Below, in pieces: positions 1-5,747 of a DNA stretch of 13,444 nt (within the stretch, counting starts at the first letter, position 1; every line of letters begins with the position of its first letter). A program made the position numbers and the translations under genes. The notes under the pieces are model-generated. The model was not told where the DNA came from. It ran no database searches and saw only the letters and a program-made list of their open reading frames with translations. The DNA is from an uncultured bacterium (GTDB lineage: Bacteria > Bacillota > Clostridia > Oscillospirales > Ruminococcaceae). Location of the stretch: positions 1-13,444 of the forward strand of contig CAJMLQ010000083.1 in the NCBI GenBank assembly GCA_905214265.1, written 5' to 3'.

Positions 1-570
1 ATAATTCCGGTAAAGATAGTCCAGCGACTGCCGGATTCTCTGAAGCGCCGGGGCTTTTCCGCCCTCCTGCGCTGCCCATCGCGCCATCTTTGCCAGCAAA
101 GAGGCCAGCTGACCTGCAGCCTCCATCTCAAAAAGAGCCTCCCGGGCATAGAAGCACCGGAACATCTCCTGAAATCCGGAGGCCGTCTCCTCCCTGTTTC
201 CCGGCGCATAGACCGTCCCAACCTCCAAGCCGCATTCCGCCAGCAGCTCCTGCGCCCCACTTCCGGAAAAATGCGCCCAATAGTAGCTCATCGGCTCCCG
301 CCCTGTTTTCCGGTAGCCGTAGGACTGCTCCGGCGGGTAGATCAGCATCTCCCCTTCTCGAAGGGTGTACGCTACTCCCGCTGCTGTGACTTCCAGCTCC
401 CCCTGATCCAGATACATGAAGTAAAAGTCGTGCCGGCCGCCGCGGTTAAAGTTGGCAAAGGGGTCCTTCGTGACATAAACGCCAGTGCAGTTGACCATCA
501 GCAGACGATCGTCTACCCGAAAATTGCAGCCGTTGTCATTGATCAGCCTGTAATAGCTCTGAGAATGCAT
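1..570 (-). CDS. AraC-family transcriptional regulator, partial (3' end beyond window)
   Basis: Reading the minus strand from ATG at 570 gives 190 codons open to the window edge, with no stop. The start follows GAGGTGGGCGG, an acceptable ribosome binding site. The visible part looks like the sugar-sensing cupin domain of AraC regulators: residues about 45-100 contain the short beta-strand pattern FYFMYLDQGELEV, then REGEMLIYPPEQSYGY, then YYWAHFSG. The last visible residues (QRIRQSLDYLYRNY) match the usual lead-in to the AraC helix-turn-helix domain, so the DNA-binding half lies outside the window. It diverges from the isomerase/oxidoreductase genes at 726-2620 and probably responds to their substrate. 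The family call rests on fold pattern and context; the DNA-binding domain itself is not visible. Confidence 0.85.
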   Translation of the reverse strand, partial: MHSQSYYRLINDNGCNFRVDDRLLMVNCTGVYVTKDPFANFNRGGRHDFYFMYLDQGELEVTAAGVAYTLREGEMLIYPPEQSYGYRKTGREPMSYYWAHFSGSGAQELLAECGLEVGTVYAPGNREETASGFQEMFRCFYAREALFEMEAAGQLASLLAKMARWAAQEGGKAPALQRIRQSLDYLYRNY

Positions 571-611
571 CCGCCCACCTCTAATTCAGTCGATTTCTCC
601 ATATAGTCAGC

Positions 612-631
612 GGAAAGCCCTATCGCTTTCC
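612..631. repeat. Perfect 20-bp dyad, GGAAAGC-N6-GCTTTCC
   Basis: Two perfect 7-base inverted arms, GGAAAGC at 612-618 and GCTTTCC at 625-631, are separated by CCTATC. The dyad lies just downstream of the predicted start point of the minus-strand AraC promoter (-10 at 642-647) and upstream of the rightward genes. It could be an operator for a dimeric regulator or a hairpin in the 5' leader of the regulator mRNA. No T-tract follows on either strand, so it is not a typical terminator. Confidence 0.6.
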
Positions 632-641
632 ATTCATACTT

Positions 642-670
642 ATTATAAACTAAAAACAGATGAAATACAA
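642..670 (-). promoter_or_regulatory. Predicted sigma-A promoter of the left AraC regulator
   Basis: On the minus strand TTGTAT (670-665) and TATAAT (647-642) are separated by exactly 17 bases. The -10 is a perfect consensus match and the -35 has four of six consensus bases. Transcription would start near 635 and read leftward, leaving a leader of about 65 bases that contains the 612-631 dyad. Confidence 0.7.
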
Positions 671-671
671 T
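643..671 (+). promoter_or_regulatory. Possible rightward promoter overlapping the leftward one
   Basis: TTATAA (643-648) and TACAAT (666-671) are 17 bases apart on the plus strand. The -10 is good, but the -35 is a weak match, as is common for promoters needing an AraC-type activator. Each box lies almost exactly on the opposite-strand box of the leftward promoter. It would drive the genes starting at 726 with a leader of about 48 bases. Confidence 0.4.
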
Positions 672-680
672 TTTTTGCCG

Positions 681-700
681 ACATTTTTCAACATTTGTCA
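681..700 (+). repeat. Tandem 10-bp direct repeat, candidate AraC half-sites
   Basis: ACATTTTTCA (681-690) is followed immediately by ACATTTGTCA (691-700), with one mismatch in ten. The repeat lies between the rightward -10 and the ribosome binding site at 709-716. Direct repeats of this kind are typical of AraC-family binding sites, although the downstream position would suit repression better than activation. A related sequence occurs at 5656-5671. Regulatory function is inferred. Confidence 0.4.
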
Positions 701-725
701 AGTTTTTTAAAGGAGGCATCACCCC

Positions 726-1553
726 ATGAAAAAAGCGCTGAACGCCTGGTCTGTTCCAGGGTCCGTCCCGTTTTCGGAGATGTTTGCGCAGCTTTCCGCC
801 GCTGGCTATGACGGCGTCGAGCTGAACCTGGACGCGCCGGACAGATCCGCTCATTCCCTGTCTATGGAAACCTCTCCCTCTGAGCTCGCCGCTATCCGTG
901 ACCTGTCGGAACGTTATCACCTGCCGGTCCACAGCATTTCCTCCTCCCTATACGGCCCGGACACGCTGGGCTCCGACGACGCCTCCGGCCGAGAATTGGG
1001 CCGGAACATTCTTCGCCGCCAACTGGAACTGGCCCGCGCCCTGGGCGCCGACGGCATCCTGACGGTGCCGGGCGGTATCGGTCCGGAGCGCTCCATCCGC
1101 CGCGCCTACGAAAACTCCTTCGAATCGCTGTACGCCCTTCGGGACGAGATCACAGACAGCGGCGTCAAGGTCGGCCTAGAAAATGTTTGGAACAACTTTT
1201 TTGCCTCTCCCAGGGACATGGTTTCCTTCATCGACTCCCTGGACTGCCCTTCCATCGGTGCCTACTTCGACGTTGGCAACGTTGTGATCTTTTCCTACCC
1301 GGAGCACTGGATCGAACTCCTTTCCGGACGAATCGTCAAGGTTCACGTCAAGGACTTCAACCGCTCCGGCTGGAACGCCGGGAGCTTTGTCAACCTGCTG
1401 GAGGGCAGCGTGGACTGGGGCAAAGTGATGAATGCTCTGCGGGCGGCCGGCTATGACGGCTATCTGACGGCAGAAGTTGGCGCTCTTCCCGCAAGCCCGG
1501 ATTTCCTTTATCAGACGACCAGCCTTGCGCTGGATCACATTCTTTCTTTATAA
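726..1553 (+). CDS. Sugar phosphate isomerase/epimerase family protein (xylose isomerase-like TIM barrel)
   Basis: This 275-residue protein has the AP-endonuclease-2/xylose-isomerase-like TIM-barrel pattern of sugar and sugar-phosphate epimerases. The four expected divalent-metal ligands can be placed at Glu152 (GLENVWN), Asp182 (YFDVGN), His207 (KVHVKD) and Glu250 (TAEVG). Their spacing is close to that of D-tagatose 3-epimerase. The N-terminal AGYDGVELN and C-terminal AAGYDGYLTAE segments are typical barrel strands of the family. The family interconverts keto sugars or sugar phosphates, and some members act on inositols or glycosides, so the substrate is not assignable. There is no signal peptide, so it is cytoplasmic. 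AAAGGAGG at 709-716 sits 9 bases before the ATG. The oxidoreductase gene follows after only 17 bases, so the two are probably one transcript. The Asn at the end of FDVGN, where some epimerases have His, suggests a sugar-phosphate rather than a free-sugar enzyme, but this is weak evidence. Confidence 0.88.
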   Translation: MKKALNAWSVPGSVPFSEMFAQLSAAGYDGVELNLDAPDRSAHSLSMETSPSELAAIRDLSERYHLPVHSISSSLYGPDTLGSDDASGRELGRNILRRQLELARALGADGILTVPGGIGPERSIRRAYENSFESLYALRDEITDSGVKVGLENVWNNFFASPRDMVSFIDSLDCPSIGAYFDVGNVVIFSYPEHWIELLSGRIVKVHVKDFNRSGWNAGSFVNLLEGSVDWGKVMNALRAAGYDGYLTAEVGALPASPDFLYQTTSLALDHILSL

Positions 1554-1570
1554 TATAGGAGGCGTTACCT

Positions 1571-2620
1571 ATGAAAAAATTGGCGATTATTGGCTGCGGC
1601 GGCATTGGCAGCTACCATCTGGAGCACTTTCTTGACTACACCGACGTGGAGCTGGCCGGATTCTGCGACCTGATCCCTGAACGGGCGGAGGCTTTCGCGG
1701 AAAAGGCCGGGCGCGGCCGGGCTTTTACCGATTATCGGGAAATGTACGACGCGGTGGAACCGGATATGGTGTTTATCTGCATTCCGCCTACCTGCCACGG
1801 GGAGATCGAGTTTGAGACCATCCGCCGTGGGATTCCCTTCTTCGTTGAAAAGCCCCTGGCCCTGGATCTGGACTTGGCCCGGCGGATTCGAGACGCGGCA
1901 GAGGCCAAAGGGCTGATCACCGCCTCCGGCTTCCAGTGCCGCTACTCCAACATTGTAAAGCCTACGGTTGACTTCCTGCGCAGCCATGAGGTCCCCTATG
2001 TGGAATGCGCCCGCATGGGCGGGATTCCCGGCACCCCCTGGTGGCTGAAGAAAGACCTTTCCGGCGGCCAGGCCGTGGAGCAGACCATCCATCAGTTTGA
2101 TATCATCCGCTATGTCTTCGGCGAGCCGGACACGGTCTTTTCCATGGCCACCCGTGGCTTTGTCAAAGATGTGGAGGGGTATGACACTGACGACCTTTCC
2201 AGCACCGTCATCCGGTTCAAAAACGGTGCCCTAGGCACCATCAGCACGGGCTGCTACGCCACAGGGGGAGCTTGCTTTGATTCCAAGATCACCTTCAGCG
2301 CCAAGGACGCCCGGCTGGACCACTACATCATCGGCAAGGTCAATATCTACGGAGACCGCCCCGCGCCCGAAGACGATGGCTCCGGCTTGGTCGTCAAGGG
2401 TGACGGCACCCTCCGCGCCGGCGGAGACGAGGCCCTGACCATTCCGGACGACGGGACCGCAGGCATTGTCTGCGACCGCACCTTTGTGGATGCGGTGCTC
2501 ACCGGCGATGGCTCCAAGATTCTCTCCCCCTATCGGGACGCGCTGCGGTCCGTGGCCTTCACTCTGGCCTGCAACCAGTCCATGGAAACCGGGATGCCCG
2601 TCAAGGTCGAGTTGGACTAA
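1571..2620 (+). CDS. Gfo/Idh/MocA family NAD(P)-dependent oxidoreductase
   Basis: The protein has 349 residues, the usual length for this family. It starts with a Rossmann nucleotide-binding motif, GCGGIG at residues 8-13, and continues with the family signature FVEKPLA, in which Lys94 is the expected catalytic/cofactor lysine. In the C-terminal domain EQTIHQFD supplies His174 and Asp177, the usual substrate-side residues. Known members reversibly oxidise hydroxyl groups of sugars, inositols and glycosides with NAD or NADP in the cytoplasm. AGGAGG at 1557-1562 lies 8 bases before the ATG. It is tightly coupled to the upstream isomerase-like gene, which suggests an oxidise-then-isomerise or epimerise sequence with a keto intermediate. 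The reading frame is intact and no key residue appears to be missing. The family call is firm; the substrate is unknown. Confidence 0.93.
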   Translation: MKKLAIIGCGGIGSYHLEHFLDYTDVELAGFCDLIPERAEAFAEKAGRGRAFTDYREMYDAVEPDMVFICIPPTCHGEIEFETIRRGIPFFVEKPLALDLDLARRIRDAAEAKGLITASGFQCRYSNIVKPTVDFLRSHEVPYVECARMGGIPGTPWWLKKDLSGGQAVEQTIHQFDIIRYVFGEPDTVFSMATRGFVKDVEGYDTDDLSSTVIRFKNGALGTISTGCYATGGACFDSKITFSAKDARLDHYIIGKVNIYGDRPAPEDDGSGLVVKGDGTLRAGGDEALTIPDDGTAGIVCDRTFVDAVLTGDGSKILSPYRDALRSVAFTLACNQSMETGMPVKVELD

Positions 2621-2631
2621 TTTCAAGCAGC

Positions 2632-2648
2632 GAAGCAGTATTTGCTTC
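2632..2648 (+). terminator. Weak hairpin after the oxidoreductase gene
   Basis: GAAGCA (2632-2637) and TGCTTC (2643-2648) form a 6-bp stem with a 5-base loop, followed by the AT-rich but not U-rich ATTAATTCTT. It could reduce read-through into the next gene, which has its own promoter immediately downstream. It is too short for a confident terminator call. Confidence 0.3.
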
Positions 2649-2656
2649 ATTAATTC

Positions 2657-2685
2657 TTGACAAAAGCCCGACTTTGCTGTACAAT
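2657..2685 (+). promoter_or_regulatory. Near-consensus sigma-A promoter of the second isomerase gene
   Basis: A perfect -35 TTGACA (2657-2662) and -10 TACAAT (2680-2685, one mismatch) are separated by 17 bases. Transcription would start near 2692, about 25 bases before the ATG at 2717. This is the strongest -35/-10 pair in the left half of the window and implies independent, probably high or constitutive, expression. It also rules out the longer reading from TTG at 2657, because that codon lies inside the -35 box. Confidence 0.8.
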
Positions 2686-2716
2686 TTTGTATAAACTTGG
2701 CAAGGGGGCTCCTGTT

Positions 2717-3523
2717 ATGAACAATCATCTTGCACTGGCAAGCATATTTTATCCGGATTCCTCCCCCGCCCGCTGGAAAGCCGCTGCTGCAGCCGGGTTT
2801 CAGGATGCGGAGATCGATATAATTGATAACAAGGCTGATACGAAAACCATTCTGGCGGATTTGGAAAGAAGCTATGAGGATCTGAAAGCGGGCGGTCTGG
2901 CGCCTACCTCTCTCCATCTGCCCTTCGGCGCTGACTGGGATATCTCTGCAGAAGCGGGTGACGTACGGAAAAACGCGCAGAAAGAGCTGCTCCGGCTGCT
3001 GCAGTGGGCGGGTGACCACCAGATCGGCATTGCCATCCTCCACCCCAGCTCAGAGCCCATCCCTGAGGGATGCCGTGCCGCCCGGCTTCGCTACTCCACC
3101 GAATCCATCCGCCTGCTGGGCGAGAGATCCAAAAAATATGGCGTCACTCTTGCCGTGGAGGAGCTGCCCCGCACCTGTCTGGGCAACTGCGCCGACGAGT
3201 TGCTGCAACTCATCGACCACGGAAATAGCGCCAAAGTCTGCTTTGACGTCAACCATCTGCTGAAAGAGAGCCACCGGGAATTTGTCGAAAAGGTCGGGCC
3301 TTATATCATCACCACCCACCTTTCCGACTATGATCGGCTGGATGAAAAGCACTGGATGCCCGGAGACGGCTGCATCGACTGGAAGGAGCTAAAGCAACTG
3401 CTGGACGGCGTCGGATATCAGGGGCGCTATCTCTTTGAGTTGAGAGAAGACGGCTCGCCCAAACTTGGCCGCCCCTTCACCCCAAAAGAACTGGCCGATC
3501 GCTTTTTTGAGCTGACCCGCTGA
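2717..3523 (+). CDS. Second sugar phosphate isomerase/epimerase family protein
   Basis: The ATG at 2717 follows AAGGGGG at 2702-2708 and gives 268 residues. The frame is open upstream to 2657, but that extension overlaps the promoter. The sequence fits the xylose-isomerase-like TIM barrel: SLHLPFG near residue 66, AILHPSSEP near 106, AVEELPR with Glu148/149, VCFDVNH with Asp177 and His180, TTHLSDYD with His201, the HWMPGDGCIDW segment at 212-222, and FELRED with Glu241. These would be the metal and catalytic residues. Unlike the first isomerase-like protein it keeps the FDxxH pattern, so the two are probably different enzymes rather than duplicates. It is cytoplasmic, with no signal peptide. 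The gene is followed by a clear terminator, making it a single-gene unit or the end of the upstream operon. Substrate unknown. Confidence 0.88.
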   Translation: MNNHLALASIFYPDSSPARWKAAAAAGFQDAEIDIIDNKADTKTILADLERSYEDLKAGGLAPTSLHLPFGADWDISAEAGDVRKNAQKELLRLLQWAGDHQIGIAILHPSSEPIPEGCRAARLRYSTESIRLLGERSKKYGVTLAVEELPRTCLGNCADELLQLIDHGNSAKVCFDVNHLLKESHREFVEKVGPYIITTHLSDYDRLDEKHWMPGDGCIDWKELKQLLDGVGYQGRYLFELREDGSPKLGRPFTPKELADRFFELTR

Positions 3524-3544
3524 AACATATCAGAGACATACAAA

Positions 3545-3590
3545 AAGCCGGTCCCTCCAAACGGAAGGGACCGGCTTGTGTTGCTTTTTT
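3545..3590 (+). terminator. Rho-independent terminator
   Basis: A perfect 12-bp stem (AAGCCGGTCCCT at 3545-3556, AGGGACCGGCTT at 3566-3577) with a 9-base loop is followed by GTGTTGC and six T residues ending at 3590. It closes the isomerase/oxidoreductase module before the phosphoesterase promoter. Confidence 0.85.
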
Positions 3591-3621
3591 ACAGAATTTC
3601 CATGAAAAATTCTGCCGAACG

Positions 3622-3630
3622 TGGTACAAT
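3622..3630 (+). promoter_or_regulatory. Extended -10 promoter of the phosphoesterase gene
   Basis: TGGTACAAT at 3622-3630 contains the TG-n extension and a TACAAT -10 box. No good -35 box lies 16-18 bases upstream, which fits an extended -10 promoter. The start would be near 3637, followed closely by the AAGGAGG ribosome binding site at about 3646-3652. Confidence 0.6.
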
Positions 3631-3658
3631 AGGGTCGTTACCAAAAAGGAGGAATTCT

Positions 3659-4204
3659 GTGAAATTTTTGATTGCGTCCGACATCCATGGGTCGGCTTTT
3701 TACTGCCGACGGCTGCTGAAGGCCCTGGAACAGGAACAGCCCGACCGTGTGCTGCTACTAGGGGACCTGCTCTATCACGGGCCCCGCAACGATCTGCCGG
3801 AGAAATATGCACCCAAAGAGGTCCTGACCATGCTCAACGGCATCCGGGACAAGCTGTTCTGCGTGCGAGGCAACTGCGACACGGAAGTGGACCAGATGGT
3901 TTTGAACTTCCCGATCATGGCAGAATACTGCCTGCTGGAGCAAAAGGGCACGCTGGTCTTCGCCACCCACGGCCATGTCTACAACCTGAAAAATCCGCCG
4001 CTTTTGGGGAAGGGGGACATCCTGCTCCACGGACACACCCACGTTCCCGTCTGCCAGCGAACAGATACCTTCACCTATCTGAATCCTGGTTCGGTCTCCA
4101 TCCCCAAGGAGGGCAGCCGTCACAGCTATATGACCCTGGAAAACGGCGTTTTCCTTTGGAAGGATCTGGATGGGACCTGCTACGACCAGTTCGAAATCCA
4201 ATAA
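3659..4204 (+). CDS. YfcE-like metallophosphoesterase (putative phosphodiesterase)
   Basis: The 181-residue protein matches the usual length and motif order of the YfcE/MJ0936 group of small metal-dependent phosphodiesterases. Metal-binding motifs are Asp8-Ile-His10 (SDIH), Asp36 (LLLGDLLYHG), Asn72 in RGNCD, His104 in THGH, and His126 and His128 in HGHTH, followed by LNPGSVS near residue 141. Close relatives hydrolyse phosphodiesters such as model nitrophenyl substrates with Mn2+; the physiological substrate is generally unknown. GTG at 3659 is chosen because AAGGAGG lies just before it and the core beta strand KFLIASDIH begins directly after; a longer frame from 3578 would run through the promoter and the terminator tail. 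It is a single-gene unit with no evident link to the sugar modules. Confidence 0.92.
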   Translation: MKFLIASDIHGSAFYCRRLLKALEQEQPDRVLLLGDLLYHGPRNDLPEKYAPKEVLTMLNGIRDKLFCVRGNCDTEVDQMVLNFPIMAEYCLLEQKGTLVFATHGHVYNLKNPPLLGKGDILLHGHTHVPVCQRTDTFTYLNPGSVSIPKEGSRHSYMTLENGVFLWKDLDGTCYDQFEIQ

Positions 4205-4206
4205 AA

Positions 4207-4239
4207 AGAGCGGAGCGGCTTTTGAAACCGCTCCGCTTT
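4207..4239. terminator. Bidirectional Rho-independent terminator
   Basis: A 10-bp GC-rich stem (AGCGGAGCGG at 4209-4218, CCGCTCCGCT at 4228-4237) with a 9-base loop lies between convergent units. On the plus strand it follows the phosphoesterase stop but has only a short T-tail. On the minus strand it is followed by CTTTTTAT, a better T-tract, so it probably served mainly the AraC/DUF2461 unit whose last remnant stops at 4243. Confidence 0.8.
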
Positions 4240-4242
4240 GGC

Positions 4243-4814
4243 TTAATCAATATCCATTTCACCGGAAAGTGCCGCTTGAGCCGTCCGGAGGAGAAATCGG
4301 TACATCGGGCCAAAGGAATTCGTTCCTGAATGAGCCTCTTCGCCAGGTTTTCGGAGAACAGCAACGGAAAATCCCGGCTTTTCGCCGACACGCTGACGCA
4401 GCGGAGCTCCAGCCACCGGCGGAGCCCACTGGTTGATCCGGATAATGAGGACGCTTATATTGCTCTCCTTCCAGCTGGTATTGAGGGAGCACCTCCATGG
4501 CCGCTTGGACTTGGGAAAAGGACTCGTCTCCCCGAAGAATCAGCCGCCGCATGACGTCCAGATACCGGAGTGAAACAGAATGGTAGCCGCAGCTGTACCC
4601 AAATCTGCCGCCACTGATCTCAAAATAAAGCAGGACCACTCTGCGCCGGGGGCCGCTGGAGCTGGAAACGGCCCCACATGTTTCCCGGCAAAGAGACTTG
4701 TCATGGGAGAAGCGGGTATCCCGCGGAATATGGGAAATGGTCTTGTTCACCCGGGGCGCTATGACCAGCCTGCTTTTCAAAGAGAAAATCAAGGGCTTTT
4801 GAGGAAAACGGCAT
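4243..4814 (-). pseudogene. DUF2461 (TIGR02453-type) pseudogene with several frameshifts and an internal deletion
   Basis: Minus-strand fragments in three frames line up in order with the DUF2461 family as I know it. ATG at 4814, preceded by AAGGAGAT, begins MPFSSKALDFLFE, like the family N-terminus. About 40-50 residues then seem to be missing before VNKTISHIPRDTRFSHDKSL, the most conserved family motif. The frame shifts near 4678-4685 to give ENMWGRFQLQ, and shifts back near 4622-4632 to YFEISGGRFGY and LEGEQYKR. It shifts again near 4418-4435 (LRRWLELR, then LLFSENLAKRLIQE) and once more near 4312-4330 to FGPMYRFLL, ending at TAA 4243-4245. No single frame gives a whole protein. The start is 12 bases after the AraC stop, so it was once the second gene of that operon. 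The function of DUF2461 is unknown. Sequencing error is unlikely because neighbouring genes are intact. Confidence 0.8.
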
Positions 4815-4826
4815 CGAAAAATCTCC

Positions 4827-5600
4827 TTACCGCTGGGAATCCGCATACTGGCGCGGCGTCATCCCCACCGCTTTTCGAAAAGCAGTGCTGAAATATTTGG
4901 CGTCGGGAAAGCCGCTCTGCTCCGCGGTCTCTGCGACGGAGTAGTAACCGCTGGCCAGCAGCTCCTTGGCGCGACTCATCCGCATAGCAGTGAGATAGAC
5001 CTGGAGTGTCGTCTGAAAAGCCTCTCGGAACAGGCGGCGGAAATACACACTGCTCATGGAGGAACAGGCGGCCAGCTCCTCTACTGTCAGCTCCGGGTCC
5101 AGGAACCGTCGCTCCAGACACTCCAAAGACGGACGGATTTTCCGAAGCGCTCCTTCGGCGCAGCGCGCCTCTGCAACCTGGGCCTGGAGCTTGGCGAGAA
5201 GCTCATAGGCCATCGCTGTGCAGCGGTATCCGCTTCCGGCACGGCGACGCTCCCACTCCGCCAGGATCTGCCGGAACAGCGCCTCGCAGGCCGCACTATC
5301 GACGGGAACAAAAGGCTGGATTTCCAGGCTGTAATAGTTCCAAAGCTGAAAATGCAGGACGATAATCTCCTCATACTCTGTGGAAACACGGTAGCCTCGG
5401 CCAGCCGGAACGTAGACGATCTCCCCCTGGCGGACTGCAAAGGAACGGTTATCATATTCAAACCTTCCACTGCCACCGGTACGGATGGACAGCGCATGGA
5501 AATTCCGGGACTGCTCCTGAACCACGGAGTTGGACCTGCTAAAGGAAAAAACATTCAGCAGGCTCAACACAAGACCTTTTTCCTCATAGAACACGGGCAT
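4827..5600 (-). CDS. AraC-family transcriptional regulator
   Basis: From ATG at 5600 this encodes 257 residues. The N-terminal half is a small cupin domain (residues about 30-95, including RQGEIVYVPAGRGYRV) that probably binds a sugar. The C-terminal 100 residues are a complete AraC DNA-binding domain: LTVEELAACSSMSSVYFRRLFRE carries the first helix-turn-helix, and YYSVAETAEQSGFPDAKYFSTAF with GMTPRQY carries the second. The frame is open to GTG 5624, but that codon lies upstream of the predicted start point. ATG 5600 has its purine-rich stretch almost touching it. A later GTG at 5570 or TTG at 5567, after AAAAAGG, is an equally plausible true start, so the first 10 or so residues are uncertain. 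It diverges from the GH13 gene at 5748 and is the likely regulator of that gene. The decayed DUF2461 gene follows directly in the same direction. Confidence 0.9.
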   Translation of the reverse strand: MPVFYEEKGLVLSLLNVFSFSRSNSVVQEQSRNFHALSIRTGGSGRFEYDNRSFAVRQGEIVYVPAGRGYRVSTEYEEIIVLHFQLWNYYSLEIQPFVPVDSAACEALFRQILAEWERRRAGSGYRCTAMAYELLAKLQAQVAEARCAEGALRKIRPSLECLERRFLDPELTVEELAACSSMSSVYFRRLFREAFQTTLQVYLTAMRMSRAKELLASGYYSVAETAEQSGFPDAKYFSTAFRKAVGMTPRQYADSQR

Positions 5601-5614
5601 TCCCCCTTTTGGCC

Positions 5615-5643
5615 AGTATACCACAAAAAAAGGCCGCTGTCAG
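5615..5643 (-). promoter_or_regulatory. Predicted promoter of the AraC regulator next to GH13
   Basis: On the minus strand CTGACA (5643-5638) and TATACT (5620-5615) are separated by 17 bases, with a TGG extension just before the -10. Both boxes are one mismatch from consensus. Transcription would begin near 5608. Confidence 0.65.
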
Positions 5644-5655
5644 CAGATTGTTTCG

Positions 5656-5671
5656 ATTTTTCAACTTTTTG
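5656..5671. promoter_or_regulatory. Motif shared with the other AraC-linked intergenic region
   Basis: ATTTTTCAACTTTTTG at 5656-5671 closely resembles ATTTTTCAACATTTG at 683-697. Both lie between a leftward AraC regulator gene and a rightward sugar-metabolism gene. It may be a binding site for a shared or related AraC protein, but it is AT-rich and could be chance. A weak extended -10-like TGGTATGGT at 5701-5709 is the only candidate rightward promoter seen for the GH13 gene; it lacks a convincing -35 box. Confidence 0.3.
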
Positions 5672-5747
5672 TTATGTTTCTTCGGTTGTTTTCCGCTGCC
5701 TGGTATGGTTAAATGGAGACAAAGCACCTGATGGAAGGATGTCAGCC

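Noticed and set aside
612..633. A CcpA-type catabolite repression site at the GGAAAGCGATAGG stretch (minus strand)
   Set aside because: Only one half resembles the consensus and the other half lacks the expected bases. The symmetrical GGAAAGC-N6-GCTTTCC dyad describes the sequence better.
726..3523. C-glycoside deglycosidase system (DgpB/DgpC or CarB/CarC type)
   Set aside because: Those systems also combine Gfo/Idh/MocA and TIM-barrel proteins, but the small beta subunit (DUF6379 type) that accompanies the catalytic TIM barrel is absent here. The idea remains possible only if the subunit is encoded elsewhere.
4259..4846. A 195-residue open frame on the minus strand read as one intact protein
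   Set aside because: Only its middle part resembles DUF2461. The start and end of the domain lie in other frames, the true start with a ribosome binding site is at 4814, and the C-terminal part is out of frame.
5601..5624. GTG 5624 as the start of the AraC gene at 4827-5600
   Set aside because: It lies upstream of the predicted transcription start near 5608, next to the -10 box, and has no ribosome binding site.
5352..5747. N-terminal extension of the GH13 gene
   Set aside because: It overlaps the divergent AraC gene and its promoter and shows no domain pattern. The ATG at 5748 has a good ribosome binding site and begins at the catalytic barrel.
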